From IMG/VR virus record IMGVR_UViG_3300043409_000956, positions 29,093 through 93,092 of that record: a DNA stretch of 64,000 nucleotides; one strand, written 5' to 3'. The stretch comes from a virus. Positions 1 to 7,977 of the stretch are shown here, in pieces. The position numbers were made by a program, and so were the translations under genes. The notes beneath the pieces are model-generated. The model had not been told where the DNA came from, did no database searches, and saw nothing but the letters and a program-made list of their open reading frames with translations. Within the stretch, counting starts at the first letter, position 1. Every line of letters begins with the position of its first letter.

Positions 1-1
1 G

Positions 2-142
2 TCATTTTTGCTATGTGCCGCGGCATTTGTAGCAGATCTGGGGTGGGATTTGAAAGTAGACTTTCCAGTCTTTCAGGCAATGATGTATATTGTTATTGCA
101 GGGTTAGGATTTACAGCAAGCGAAAAGTTTGCAACCAAATAA
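2..142 (+). CDS. C-terminal end of a small membrane protein (partial, cut by window edge)
   Basis: An open frame runs from the window edge to the TAA at 140-142 and encodes 46 residues. They contain two hydrophobic stretches (FLLCAAAFVADLGW and FQAMMYIVIAGLGF) ending in a charged tail, SEKFATK. This looks like a small inner-membrane protein of the type often seen in lysis or holin-like genes, but the N-terminus is missing, so no function is assigned. The following gene starts 10 nt downstream. Confidence 0.5.
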   Translation, partial: SFLLCAAAFVADLGWDLKVDFPVFQAMMYIVIAGLGFTASEKFATK

Positions 143-152
143 GGAAATCAAT

Positions 153-356
153 ATGAAAAACTATATATTTGTAGCAGGATTATGTTTAGCGGTGGCATCG
201 ACTGTACATGCAGGTGGCGAGGAAAAGAAGGTCTGCGAAGACAAAAAAGACAAAGCCGGTAAAGTTGTTAACGGCAAAGACGGCAAGCCACAGCAGACCT
301 GTAAAACCATCAAGGTGCACAAAAAGGTTGAAGGCGAAAAAGTTCCCACCAAGTAA
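153..356 (+). CDS. Small secreted lysine-rich protein
   Basis: A 67-aa protein that starts at the ATG at 153, preceded by an AAGGAA ribosome site at 141-146; an in-frame earlier start at 129 lies inside the previous gene and lacks such a site. The first 22 residues form a clear signal peptide (KNY, a hydrophobic core, then TVHAGG) with a likely cleavage after HA. The mature part is about 45 residues, very rich in Lys, Asp and Glu, with two cysteines (VCED and QTCKT) that could form one disulfide. It is probably exported to the periplasm. Family not recognised. Confidence 0.65.
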   Translation: MKNYIFVAGLCLAVASTVHAGGEEKKVCEDKKDKAGKVVNGKDGKPQQTCKTIKVHKKVEGEKVPTK

Positions 357-371
357 ATTGGCACTACTCCC

Positions 372-400
372 AAACCGGACTGGTTGACTCTGTCCGGTTT
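372..400 (+). terminator. Hairpin between the secreted protein gene and dnaJ
   Basis: AAACCGGAC (372-380) pairs perfectly with GTCCGGTTT (392-400) around an 11-nt loop. The downstream T-richness is weak (TTTCTCGTTT), so it may be a weak terminator. The -35 box of the next promoter (384-389) lies in the loop. Confidence 0.5.
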
Positions 401-412
401 CTCGTTTATAAT
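384..412 (+). promoter_or_regulatory. Sigma70-like promoter for dnaJ
   Basis: TTGACT (384-389), 17-nt spacer, TATAAT (407-412). The ATG of dnaJ (420) lies 7 nt after the -10 box, so the start codon sits at the expected transcription start and the mRNA would be leaderless. The spacer has G at position 7 and TCT at positions 11-13, as in several other promoters of the window. Confidence 0.75.
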
Positions 413-419
413 AAGAGAT

Positions 420-1262
420 ATGACTCATTATGCCACATTAGGTGTTGCCGAAACAGCAACCGCAGACGAAATTAAACGAGCATATCGCGGTCTTGCATCT
501 AAACATCACCCCGACAAGGGTGGAGATACACAACGGTTCCAAGAGATACAGGCCGCATACGCTGTACTAGAAGACTCCAACCGGCGGGCACAGTATGATC
601 AAGAGCGTCGTAATCCTGGTGGTGGTTTTAGATTTAATGTAAATGGTCAAGATTTCGATCAAATGCCTCCAGAAATGGAAAATATATTTAGAAACTTTGG
701 ATTTCCGGGCAGTCCGTTTGGGGCACAACGCCATCCTAGAAAGAATAAAGATCTAAGAGTTGAAGTAGTAATGCCCTTGGCTGAAACACTACAAGAACAA
801 AAGAAAACATTGAGTGTACAGACCACAACAGGCCACAGGGAAACAGTAGAAGTAACAGTACCAAGGGGCATACACACAGGATCACAAATAAAATATCCCG
901 GCCTGGGGGATAACATGTTCAACACACTACCACGTGGGGATCTTTATATTGTGTTTACTGTGCCACCAGATCCCAAGTTTAAAGTAGACGGCGTTGATTT
1001 AATATCTAGAGTAGCAATTAATTGCTTAGATGCCATCACAGGTGGGGTCACAGAGATTACAGGGTTAGACGGGCGTGTGTTTGAACTACAGATACCTGTG
1101 GGAACACAACCTGGTACCCTGATGCGTGTGCGCGGAGAAGGATTGTATCATTTAAATCATACTGTTCGTGGCAATTTGTTGGTTGAAATTGTTGTTAGTG
1201 TGCCACAGAACCTGACTGAAACACAGTTAGAATTAATCCGACAAATTCAGTCTAACCAATAA
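420..1262 (+). CDS. dnaJ: DnaJ/CbpA-type co-chaperone (Hsp40)
   Basis: A 280-aa J-domain protein that would stimulate the ATPase of host DnaK and hand over client proteins. The N-terminal J domain is complete, with the HPD motif at residues 30-32 (KHHPDKGG). A Gly/Phe-rich linker follows (about residues 65-105, with GGGFRF and FPGSPFG), then two beta-rich C-terminal substrate-binding domains. The Cys-rich zinc domain of classical DnaJ is absent, so it is the CbpA/type II layout. The ATG at 420 was chosen because it starts the J domain exactly and lies just after a strong -10 box; an upstream in-frame ATG at 384 is inside the -35 box. ClpA follows, giving a chaperone/unfoldase pair. Confidence 0.93.
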   Translation: MTHYATLGVAETATADEIKRAYRGLASKHHPDKGGDTQRFQEIQAAYAVLEDSNRRAQYDQERRNPGGGFRFNVNGQDFDQMPPEMENIFRNFGFPGSPFGAQRHPRKNKDLRVEVVMPLAETLQEQKKTLSVQTTTGHRETVEVTVPRGIHTGSQIKYPGLGDNMFNTLPRGDLYIVFTVPPDPKFKVDGVDLISRVAINCLDAITGGVTEITGLDGRVFELQIPVGTQPGTLMRVRGEGLYHLNHTVRGNLLVEIVVSVPQNLTETQLELIRQIQSNQ

Positions 1263-1274
1263 ATATTTTAAAGG

Positions 1275-1303
1275 TTGCGTATGTACAGGATTTGCTGTAT
1301 ACT
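1275..1303 (+). promoter_or_regulatory. Possible promoter for clpA
   Basis: TTGCGT (1275-1280), 17-nt spacer, TATACT (1298-1303), 23 nt before the clpA ATG. The -35 box matches consensus only in TTG. A late-promoter-like ATAAATA also lies at 1259-1265 over the dnaJ stop codon. Confidence 0.4.
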
Positions 1304-1326
1304 TATATCACAACAATATCATAAAC

Positions 1327-3606
1327 ATGATGACAATCCAACCGAATCCCGAAATTGAAGTAATTGTTAACTCAGCTATTAAATCAGCTAAAGAACTTAA
1401 CCACGAATATGTAACCCTTGAGCATCTACTCAAAGCGGTTGTGTTGTACAAGCCATTTTACGAGCTTTGTCAAAATTTTGGTGCCGATATTGACAGCATG
1501 GTAATCGAGTTACATCAATATCTTGTATCACAAACATATCTGGTCAGCACAGAGAATGGCTGCGAGCCAAAGAAAACACATGCCCTGGAGCGTATGTTTA
1601 ATCGTGCCTTTACACAGGTGTTGTTCAGTGGACGCACACACATACAAGTGATTGATATCTTCCTAAGTATGTCCAACGAGGCAAATAGTCATGCCGCATA
1701 CTTCATGCTCAAATACGGTCTGGATAGACAAAAGTTAATTGAATTTTATAATGAGAATTATCAAGAGTCCAAACAAGTAAAGGCCGCTCGCAAGTTGCGG
1801 ACACATGATGTACTTGATGAGTATTGTACCAACCTCAGTGAGTCTGCCGCGGCCGGCAACATTGATCCAGTGATTGGTCGTGAATTTGAGATTAACGAAA
1901 TAGCACAGGTCCTGGCCAAACGCAACAAGTCAAATATCTTAATGGTGGGTGATCCCGGTGTGGGTAAAACAGCCATTGCAGAAGGACTGGCAAGAAACAT
2001 CTTTAATAAAGAAGTGCCCGACTACCTACATGATTACACAGTATTCAATTTGGACATTGGCAGTATCCTGGCGGGCAGTAAATACCGCGGTGAGTTTGAA
2101 GAAAAAGTCAAAGACGTTATTGAAGCATTGATTGCACGTGGCAAGTGTATCCTGTTCATAGACGAGGCACATCAAATGCAGGGCGCAGGCTCAGGCAGTC
2201 AAAGTAGTGTGGACTTTGGTAACATGATCAAACCTGCACTGAGCAAGGGACAGATCAAAGTCATTGCAAGTACCACGTGGGAAGAATACTCACAGAGCTT
2301 TGAAAAGGATCGTGCGTTGATGCGTCGATTCCATAGACTGTCAATTGATGAACCTACTCCAGCAGTGGCCAAAGATATCTTGCGTGGCTTGCGTGGATAC
2401 TTTGAAGAGTTCCATGGCGGCATTATTGATGATACAGCCATTGAAAGTGCTGTTGATCTAAGTGTACGCTATCAAACCGACAAGCGCCTGCCCGACAAAG
2501 CAATTGACTTGATAGACAGCGCCTGTGCCAGAGTCAAGTTGGTAGAAAAAGAGTGGGTTGTGGCCAAGAGTCACATCATTGACACCCTGAGCAAGTTCAC
2601 AAAGATACCTGCAGATCAAATTGGTGCAGAAACTGTGCGTAGTTTAGATAACTTAGAAGGCAACATCAAAGCCAAGTTGTATGGACAGGAACAAGTTGTT
2701 GATACAATCTTAGAACGTATATATGTCAGCCGGGCAGGACTCAAAGGCATCAACAAACCCATTGGTAGTTTTCTATTCATTGGACCCACCGGCACAGGTA
2801 AAACTGAACTTGCTAAACTCCTGGCCGAAAACCTCGGGATGAAACTATTAAGATACGATATGAGTGAGTACCAAGAACGGCATTCGGCCAGCAAACTGAT
2901 CGGTGCACCCCCGGGGTATGTAGGCTATGAAGACAGCAACTTAGGTGGTGGCATGCTGATCAGCGATCTAGAAAAGAACACCAATGCAGTCATCTTGTTT
3001 GATGAAATTGAAAAAGCACACCCAGACGTTAGCAATGTACTACTACAGTTGATGGATGAAGGTACGATTACCTCGAGCAATGGCAAAAAAGCAGATGCAC
3101 GTAATGCCATCATCATCATGACCAGTAACTTGGGAGCCGCAGACAATGAACGTAACAGCATTGGATTTAGCTCACCGGAAAAAACTGGTGAAGACGACAA
3201 GGCTGTTAAGGAATTCTTTAAGCCTGAGTTCCGTAATCGCCTGGATGGTATTTGTAAGTTTAACCGACTAGATAAGTTAAGTATTAAGAAAGTAGTTGCC
3301 AAGTTCATTAACGAAGTCAACGACTTGTTAAGTGAAAAGACTATTAAGATTCGATTGACCGAGTCCGCTGTAGACTATTTGGCTGAAGTTGGATATGATA
3401 GCAAGATGGGTGCAAGACCACTAGGTCGTAAAATTAACGATTTGATCAAAGTACCGCTAAGTAAAAAGATACTATTTGAGCGTGTATCCCCAAATAGTAG
3501 TATTACTGTGGACTGGACTGGAACTGAATTTACATTCGATAGCAGAATTTGCATTGAAGCACCCCCCACTGTGGATGAGCATGGATACATCGTACTGGAA
3601 AAATAA
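1327..3606 (+). CDS. clpA: ClpA-like AAA+ unfoldase (two ATPase domains)
   Basis: A 759-aa Clp/Hsp100 ATPase, about the length of bacterial ClpA. An N-terminal Clp repeat domain (residues about 5-150) is followed by D1 with Walker A GDPGVGKT (208-215) and Walker B ending in DE (279-280), then D2 with Walker A GPTGTGKT (486-493) and Walker B ending in DE (559-560). No ClpB-type coiled-coil middle domain is seen. An IGF tripeptide at 612-614 sits where ClpA/ClpX carry the loop that docks on ClpP, so it could feed proteins to the host ClpP peptidase. No clpP or clpS is present in the window. The start could be either of two adjacent ATGs (1327 or 1330). Confidence 0.92.
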   Translation: MMTIQPNPEIEVIVNSAIKSAKELNHEYVTLEHLLKAVVLYKPFYELCQNFGADIDSMVIELHQYLVSQTYLVSTENGCEPKKTHALERMFNRAFTQVLFSGRTHIQVIDIFLSMSNEANSHAAYFMLKYGLDRQKLIEFYNENYQESKQVKAARKLRTHDVLDEYCTNLSESAAAGNIDPVIGREFEINEIAQVLAKRNKSNILMVGDPGVGKTAIAEGLARNIFNKEVPDYLHDYTVFNLDIGSILAGSKYRGEFEEKVKDVIEALIARGKCILFIDEAHQMQGAGSGSQSSVDFGNMIKPALSKGQIKVIASTTWEEYSQSFEKDRALMRRFHRLSIDEPTPAVAKDILRGLRGYFEEFHGGIIDDTAIESAVDLSVRYQTDKRLPDKAIDLIDSACARVKLVEKEWVVAKSHIIDTLSKFTKIPADQIGAETVRSLDNLEGNIKAKLYGQEQVVDTILERIYVSRAGLKGINKPIGSFLFIGPTGTGKTELAKLLAENLGMKLLRYDMSEYQERHSASKLIGAPPGYVGYEDSNLGGGMLISDLEKNTNAVILFDEIEKAHPDVSNVLLQLMDEGTITSSNGKKADARNAIIIMTSNLGAADNERNSIGFSSPEKTGEDDKAVKEFFKPEFRNRLDGICKFNRLDKLSIKKVVAKFINEVNDLLSEKTIKIRLTESAVDYLAEVGYDSKMGARPLGRKINDLIKVPLSKKILFERVSPNSSITVDWTGTEFTFDSRICIEAPPTVDEHGYIVLEK

Positions 3607-4291
3607 AAATCACTCGGTCAAATTTGAAGAAACTACCAAACAGTTTTTTGGAAAATACTTGTATCGATTAAAAATGTCTGTTCCTGGTGGGCGTATTATA
3701 TACGAGAATAGAGATTATGCTGAGGCAGTTGAATCAAGGCGCCATTTCCGACAGTTTAATCCTGGCGGATACTGGGGCAAAGGTACATTAAATACAGATA
3801 GTATAGATGTAGGATTACTATATGCTATTCGCGAGTTAAAAGACACTAATCCAAATATCAAAATGCGTGTGGAAGAGCCCGAGATACAGTTCTACGCTGA
3901 GTCTGAAGCGGAGTTAAAAGCTATATCCATTAAGCTAGGGGCAAAATACAATACCGCACTATTGTCAATATCTGGTCCTGCCAGTGACTCCACACAACAA
4001 CTGCTAAAAACTGGCGTAATTATACGCAAAAAAGAATTTGGGTACAAGTATAAGATTATATTGCGTGATTGTCGTTGTGAAATTGATACTAAACAACAAA
4101 TTCTCAACTACATGGAGGGCATGGGCGCAGACGAAGTCAAAGTTTCTGCGGGAACTAAACGTATGCTTGGCTCAAAGTACAACGGATTCTGGGGGATTTG
4201 GTTTTATGCCAACGACGAGAAAGTTATAACTTTTTTAGAACTAATACATCCAGGTTGTGTATTAAATATTCATCCAGTGGTCGTTGCCTAA
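3581..4291 (+). CDS. Conserved phage protein of unknown function
   Basis: A 236-aa protein that starts inside the end of clpA (26-nt overlap) at the ATG at 3581; longer starts would overlap clpA further. The sequence begins MDTSYWKNKNHSVKFEET and contains a basic, aromatic segment (RRHFRQFNPGGYWGKGT) followed by alternating strands and helices. It has no membrane segments or signal peptide and no catalytic motif that I can name. It is followed by a late-promoter-like box and a small conserved gene. Family not recognised. Confidence 0.65.
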   Translation: MDTSYWKNKNHSVKFEETTKQFFGKYLYRLKMSVPGGRIIYENRDYAEAVESRRHFRQFNPGGYWGKGTLNTDSIDVGLLYAIRELKDTNPNIKMRVEEPEIQFYAESEAELKAISIKLGAKYNTALLSISGPASDSTQQLLKTGVIIRKKEFGYKYKIILRDCRCEIDTKQQILNYMEGMGADEVKVSAGTKRMLGSKYNGFWGIWFYANDEKVITFLELIHPGCVLNIHPVVVA

Positions 4292-4298
4292 ATAAATA
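4288..4298 (+). promoter_or_regulatory. T4-like late promoter box
   Basis: CTAAATAAATA, a match to the TATAAATA-type late promoter of T4-like phages, lies at the stop codon of the preceding gene and 24 nt before the next ATG, which has its own AAGGAG site (4310-4315). Confidence 0.5.
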
Positions 4299-4321
4299 CT
4301 TGTATATTCAAGGAGAAGCCC

Positions 4322-4486
4322 ATGGCTAAGATTCAAGAAGAGATAATTGTCATTACCATCAGTAAACTAGTTAAAAACGACGATGCCGGGCATGATATTG
4401 CAAACACAGAAACTTTAACAGCATTGGCATCTGTAGCAGAAGAACTACTGGGTCAGGGCGTGGTAGTTGAAGTTAACAAAGCATAA
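4322..4486 (+). CDS. Small conserved T4-like phage protein (54 aa)
   Basis: A short gene of 54 residues that begins MAKIQEEIIVITISKLVK and ends VVEVNKA. It has an AAGGAG ribosome site 6 nt before the ATG and a late-promoter-like box 24 nt upstream. It is acidic, soluble and predicted alpha/beta; I know similar short proteins from marine T4-like phages, without assigned function. It is followed after 21 nt by the glycosyltransferase gene, with which it is probably cotranscribed. Confidence 0.7.
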   Translation: MAKIQEEIIVITISKLVKNDDAGHDIANTETLTALASVAEELLGQGVVVEVNKA

Positions 4487-4507
4487 ACAAACCTAAGAAA
4501 GTAATCA

Positions 4508-5407
4508 ATGAGTAAAGAAAAAAAGATTAATCAATCTGCCGCTGTAGAGTTGATCAAAAAAGCCGCGGCTGCCAGGGCGCAACAACAAACACAAGCACCT
4601 GCACAACAACCAGGTCCGGGTGTACCGTTTGACTTTAGTAAAACACATCTACACATCGGCATTCCTTGTTATGGTGGTATGGTTAGTGAACCCACCATGA
4701 CCAGCTTCTTGCGTTTTATCTTGTTGGCACAACAGGCAGGCTTAAATTGGAGCCTAGACACCATGGTCAACGAATCATTGGTTACTCGTGCTCGTAATAA
4801 CTTGATGGCCAAGATGATGACCAACACAGCGGCCACACATTTTATGTTCATCGACGCAGACATTCGCTTTGAACCAGATGCTATTCTTAAAATGATTGCC
4901 TGTGACAAGGATGTCATTGGCGGACTGTATCCCAAGAAAGCCCTGCCAGTCAACTATGTGATTAACCTGCGTCCGGAAACTAAGATCCAAGGTGATATCT
5001 TCACTGTAGACACAATGGGCACAGGCTTCTTGTTGTTCAAGCGTCATGTGTACGAGAAACTGATTGCGGCACATCCAGAGTGCAAGTATGTTGACGATGT
5101 TGGCCTGGGCAAACAGTATGAGCCAATGATGTATAGTATCTTTGATTGTAACATTGATGCCCGCGGACACTATCTAAGTGAAGATTGGTTGTTCTGCAGA
5201 CGCTGGGCGGCCATTGGTGGCGAGATTTGGGCACACGGTAAAGTGTTGTTGAACCACATCGGACACTATGAGTTTGCTGGTGACTTGAGCAAGATGCCAA
5301 AATTTGGCGATGAAGCCAGTAGTGCATTGCCAGGCGGAGCACCAGCCGCACTACGAGATGCTATCAATATGGCTGCCAAGGGCGCACCACAGGCCATCAC
5401 AACCTAA
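4508..5407 (+). CDS. GT-A fold glycosyltransferase-like protein
   Basis: A 299-aa protein with a Gln/Ala/Pro-rich N-terminal extension (residues about 20-40) and a glycosyltransferase-A-like core. The core begins with HIGIPCYGG (about 50-58), contains the metal/nucleotide-sugar motif FIDADIRF with DAD at 116-118, then GGLYPKK, and a later DWLFCRRW segment typical of the acceptor side. It probably transfers a sugar from a nucleotide donor, either to phage DNA, a virion protein or the host surface. Related proteins occur in many marine T4-like phages. No signal peptide. The neighbours downstream are beta-rich small proteins. Confidence 0.75.
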   Translation: MSKEKKINQSAAVELIKKAAAARAQQQTQAPAQQPGPGVPFDFSKTHLHIGIPCYGGMVSEPTMTSFLRFILLAQQAGLNWSLDTMVNESLVTRARNNLMAKMMTNTAATHFMFIDADIRFEPDAILKMIACDKDVIGGLYPKKALPVNYVINLRPETKIQGDIFTVDTMGTGFLLFKRHVYEKLIAAHPECKYVDDVGLGKQYEPMMYSIFDCNIDARGHYLSEDWLFCRRWAAIGGEIWAHGKVLLNHIGHYEFAGDLSKMPKFGDEASSALPGGAPAALRDAINMAAKGAPQAITT

Positions 5408-5416
5408 GGAAACGAT

Positions 5417-5890
5417 ATGTCAATGGAAAAGATACACTTTAAGATCAAACTCAGTGGAACATATTGGGATAAACGACCACACTATGTTATTCTAATAGAT
5501 GATCAAGAGTGTGTCAATGCCTACATTACAAAAGATTCCGATGAAGTAGAATATGTTGAATTTGATTGTAGTGTGGAAGAAGACACCGAGCATGTTTTAC
5601 GCATACAGTTTGACAATAAAGCACAAGAAGATACAGTCACAGATGTTGCAGATCCCAATAATCATGTAATTATCAAAGACATGTTATTAAACATCATAGA
5701 CATTGAAGTTGATGATATTGAATTAGGTACCTTAACCCAGATGTTAAGCGTATTTAAATATGATGAGCCCCGTGATTGGCCCGAACCCAATAGCACAGAG
5801 TGGGCCAACTGTGTTAATCTTGGTTTTAACGGTACGTATGAGCTTAAATTTAGTAGTCCATTTTACCTCTGGCTACTAGAGAACATATAA
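5417..5890 (+). CDS. Beta-sandwich protein, possible carbohydrate-binding-like fold
   Basis: A 157-aa acidic protein made mostly of predicted beta strands: FKIKLSG, HYVILIDD, VEYVEFDCSV, HVLRIQFDN, then LLNIIDIEVDDIEL. The order and spacing resemble the 93-aa protein at 6545-6826 (RYRVYVDN, HRLRVEN, FSVENIKLDG), so the two look like distant paralogues. The pattern is reminiscent of small carbohydrate-binding modules, but no catalytic or metal site is evident. It starts 9 nt after the glycosyltransferase, preceded by AAGGAAACG, and ends at a clear terminator. Confidence 0.6.
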   Translation: MSMEKIHFKIKLSGTYWDKRPHYVILIDDQECVNAYITKDSDEVEYVEFDCSVEEDTEHVLRIQFDNKAQEDTVTDVADPNNHVIIKDMLLNIIDIEVDDIELGTLTQMLSVFKYDEPRDWPEPNSTEWANCVNLGFNGTYELKFSSPFYLWLLENI

Positions 5891-5893
5891 ACT

Positions 5894-5913
5894 GGCCCGC
5901 AAGGGCCTTTTTT
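5894..5913 (+). terminator. Rho-independent terminator
   Basis: GGCCC (5894-5898), GCAA tetraloop, GGGCC (5903-5907), then six T. It lies 3 nt after the stop codon of the preceding gene. Confidence 0.85.
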
Positions 5914-5921
5914 GTTTCCTG

Positions 5922-5928
5922 CTAAATA
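5922..5928 (+). promoter_or_regulatory. T4-like late promoter box
   Basis: CTAAATA directly after the terminator and 7 nt before the next ATG (5936); it probably drives the nucleotidyltransferase and following genes. The following start has little room for a leader. Confidence 0.5.
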
Positions 5929-5935
5929 CAGTACT

Positions 5936-6541
5936 ATGTTTATTTTTGAACTGTTTGAAGCAAAACCAGCCGAAAAGACTGTGGTCATATTGCCCGGTGG
6001 GTTCCATCCCTTTCATCCCGGGCACCTGAGTCTGTACACTTCGGCACAGAAGATGTTTCCTGGTGCTGATATCTACTACGCGGCCACCAACGACAAGGCC
6101 AATAGACCATTTGACATTGCAGACAAAGCACGATTAGCACAAATTGCTGGTGTTCCCCCAGGACATTTTGTACAAGTTAAGAGCCCTTTCCAAGCCAAAG
6201 AAATTACCGCCAATTACGATCCAGCCACAACTGTATTAGTATTTGCCCGTAGTATCAAAGACCGAGATGAACCACCACACGCAGGTGGCGTCAAGAAGGA
6301 TGGCAATCCTGCATACTTACAACCTTACAGTAAAAACCCTGCTCCAATGAGTCAGCATGGTTATATGGCTTACTTGCCTACTGTGGAATTTGCCGCAGGT
6401 CCCAGTGGCATTACTAGTGCTACGCAAATTCGTACAATGTGGCCCAAAGCCACACCAGAACAAAAAGCCGAGATTGTCAGCGACTTGTATCCCAAGAACC
6501 CCCGGGCCGCACATCAGATTCTAGACAAATACCTAGGATAA
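5936..6541 (+). CDS. Cytidylyltransferase-like nucleotidyltransferase
   Basis: A 201-aa protein of the HxGH nucleotidyltransferase superfamily, which includes NMN, pantetheine-phosphate and glycerol-phosphate (cytidylyl) transferases. The N-terminal motif PGGFHPFHPGHLSLY carries the HPGH signature, and a later segment, SGITSATQIR, resembles the ISST..R motif that contacts the nucleotide phosphates. The family transfers a nucleotidyl group to a phosphorylated substrate; the substrate cannot be read from sequence. The start at 5936 follows the late-promoter box. Similar proteins in marine T4-like phages are usually annotated as cytitidyltransferase. The N-terminus (MFIFELFEAK) also resembles a short targeting sequence. 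Confidence 0.8.
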   Translation: MFIFELFEAKPAEKTVVILPGGFHPFHPGHLSLYTSAQKMFPGADIYYAATNDKANRPFDIADKARLAQIAGVPPGHFVQVKSPFQAKEITANYDPATTVLVFARSIKDRDEPPHAGGVKKDGNPAYLQPYSKNPAPMSQHGYMAYLPTVEFAAGPSGITSATQIRTMWPKATPEQKAEIVSDLYPKNPRAAHQILDKYLG

Positions 6542-6544
6542 TAC

Positions 6545-6826
6545 ATGTTACGACACGCCGAATTAAAATTTAATGTTCATTGTTATTACAGCGGTACCAA
6601 CCCAAGATACCGAGTGTATGTTGATAACGATTTAATTACAGAGCGCACATTTGTTTGGAGATCTGGCGAACAGTATATAGAAGAAACAGTTATCATTGAA
6701 GCACCTGCGGGAACACATCGACTACGAGTGGAAAATGTTGATCCGGCATTGGGTACATTTAGTGTAGAGAATATAAAGTTAGACGGAATCACTCCTGCTG
6801 GGAATACCGTATTCGAAATAGTATAA
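6545..6826 (+). CDS. Small beta-sandwich protein, paralogue-like to 5417-5890
   Basis: A 93-aa protein, almost all predicted beta strands: AELKFNVHCYYSG, RYRVYVDNDLITERTF, QYIEETVIIEAPAG, HRLRVENVDP, FSVENIKLDGI. It resembles the protein at 5417-5890 in strand order. It starts 3 nt after the nucleotidyltransferase stop and is probably translationally coupled to it. The fold suggests ligand or carbohydrate binding, or a virion decoration role, but there is no direct evidence. Confidence 0.6.
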   Translation: MLRHAELKFNVHCYYSGTNPRYRVYVDNDLITERTFVWRSGEQYIEETVIIEAPAGTHRLRVENVDPALGTFSVENIKLDGITPAGNTVFEIV

Positions 6827-6827
6827 C

Positions 6828-6834
6828 ATAAATA
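6828..6834 (+). promoter_or_regulatory. T4-like late promoter box
   Basis: ATAAATA overlapping the end of the preceding gene's spacer, 21 nt before the ATG at 6856. An AGGATTAGGAT ribosome site follows. Confidence 0.5.
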
Positions 6835-6855
6835 TAGCATAACCAGGATTAGGAT

Positions 6856-7344
6856 ATGAAACCAACAGATTTTATTGTAGAACACAACCCATTTATAGCA
6901 CAAGATGCCAATGAAATGCACGGCGACCACGAAGTACAAATGGCCCGAGCTGATTGTTATAATGCCGCAGACTATGCCATCAAACTACATAAGATTTTGC
7001 AAGGTATAAAAGAGACTGGACAACTAGAAGGTTGGGTCAGCGAAAAGATCACCCTGGCCAACGACTACTTGCGTACTGTTTATGAGTACTTGAGTTACGA
7101 AAATCGTGAACAAGAATCGGGCGCAATGCCTGCGTTTGCTTATGAATCTGCTGATCGTCGATTTGAAGAAGTTGTGGCAGAGTCTGCCAGTATTGGTGCC
7201 AGTGTCTCAGGTGGTATGGCCATTGGTGCAGTAGGTTCCGCAACTCCCATGCAACGCCGTGTCAAGCAAGAGTCAGCTGCCACTAAAAAGTATGGCAACG
7301 CAATGAAAACAAAACAGCCCAAGATTGGTAAAGGCGTTTATTAA
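6856..7344 (+). CDS. Putative virion-associated protein with capsid-targeting-like N-terminus
   Basis: A 162-aa protein. Its first ten residues, MKPTDFIVEH, closely match the MKIKDIIVES that opens two minus-strand proteins at the other end of the window, and resemble the short cleaved targeting peptide of T4 internal head proteins (Met-Lys..Ile-x-Glu). The middle (about 35-80) is a helical hairpin (IKLHKILQGIKETGQLEGWVSEKITLANDYLRTVYEYL) found in many marine phage proteins. A Gly/Ala/Ser-rich segment (VVAESASIGASVSGGMAIGAVGSA) and a Lys-rich tail follow. The next gene overlaps by one base (TAATG). A late-promoter box fits expression with virion genes. Function unknown. Confidence 0.65.
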   Translation: MKPTDFIVEHNPFIAQDANEMHGDHEVQMARADCYNAADYAIKLHKILQGIKETGQLEGWVSEKITLANDYLRTVYEYLSYENREQESGAMPAFAYESADRRFEEVVAESASIGASVSGGMAIGAVGSATPMQRRVKQESAATKKYGNAMKTKQPKIGKGVY

Positions 7345-7976
7345 TGAGTATGCGTGATCTATTAACCCAGCTGTCAGCGTTGGAAGAAGGTTCCAAGGTT
7401 CGATTTGCCGGCGAGCCCAAACAACGGCCCGGCGATCAAGTGCGTGGCACAGATCGGGCCGTGGGTAAAAAAGGTCAACATCCATTTCAAAATCGCTTGG
7501 TTGGTGGTGAAAGCATCCTGCGTGATTTAGAAGCCGCATTGCACGAAACACCTGTTAGAGACTTGATGCGTGAGTATCAAGACTTTGTCAACGAAGCTCC
7601 TGTTCCTCCCGTGCCCGCTCCAGCAGGTCAACAACAAAATCCCAATCCCAATCCCAATCAACCAAATCAAGATCCAGCAATTTTAGCCGCACAGGCCAAA
7701 CTTGCACAACAACAAAAAACCAAACAAGATGCCGCATTGCAACAAGGTATCTCTAAATTAAAATCAGCTGGTGCTGATGTTGACATGCAGACCATGAATG
7801 ACAAAAACAATGATCTAGCGCCGGTATTAGCACCCATCATGAGCAACCCACAGCTACAAGGCAAATTCCAAGAATTAATCAAACAGGCCAATGCCGAGCA
7901 AAAGAAACAACAACAAGCACAACAGACTGCCGTGCCCGCAGGTGCTGTTGGCGCACCAGTTCCAGGACAGAAATAA
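7344..7976 (+). CDS. Low-complexity conserved phage protein
   Basis: A 210-aa protein with an N-terminal conserved part (RDLLTQLSALEEGSKVRFAGEPKQ, then NRLVGGESILRDLEAALHE) and a Pro/Gln/Asn-rich linker encoded by a short tandem repeat of AATCCC (7638-7659). The C-terminal half is a helical Gln/Lys-rich region with a polar low-complexity tail. ALEEG near residue 15 and the linker resemble processing sites and hinges of virion-internal proteins. It sits between two other candidate virion proteins, spacing -1 and +1 nt. No enzymatic motif. Confidence 0.6.
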   Translation: MSMRDLLTQLSALEEGSKVRFAGEPKQRPGDQVRGTDRAVGKKGQHPFQNRLVGGESILRDLEAALHETPVRDLMREYQDFVNEAPVPPVPAPAGQQQNPNPNPNQPNQDPAILAAQAKLAQQQKTKQDAALQQGISKLKSAGADVDMQTMNDKNNDLAPVLAPIMSNPQLQGKFQELIKQANAEQKKQQQAQQTAVPAGAVGAPVPGQK

Positions 7977-7977
7977 T

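Noticed and set aside
7638-7659. Tandem AATCCC repeat as a regulatory iteron
   Set aside because: It is in frame inside a coding region and encodes an Asn-Pro linker, so a protein linker is the simpler reading.
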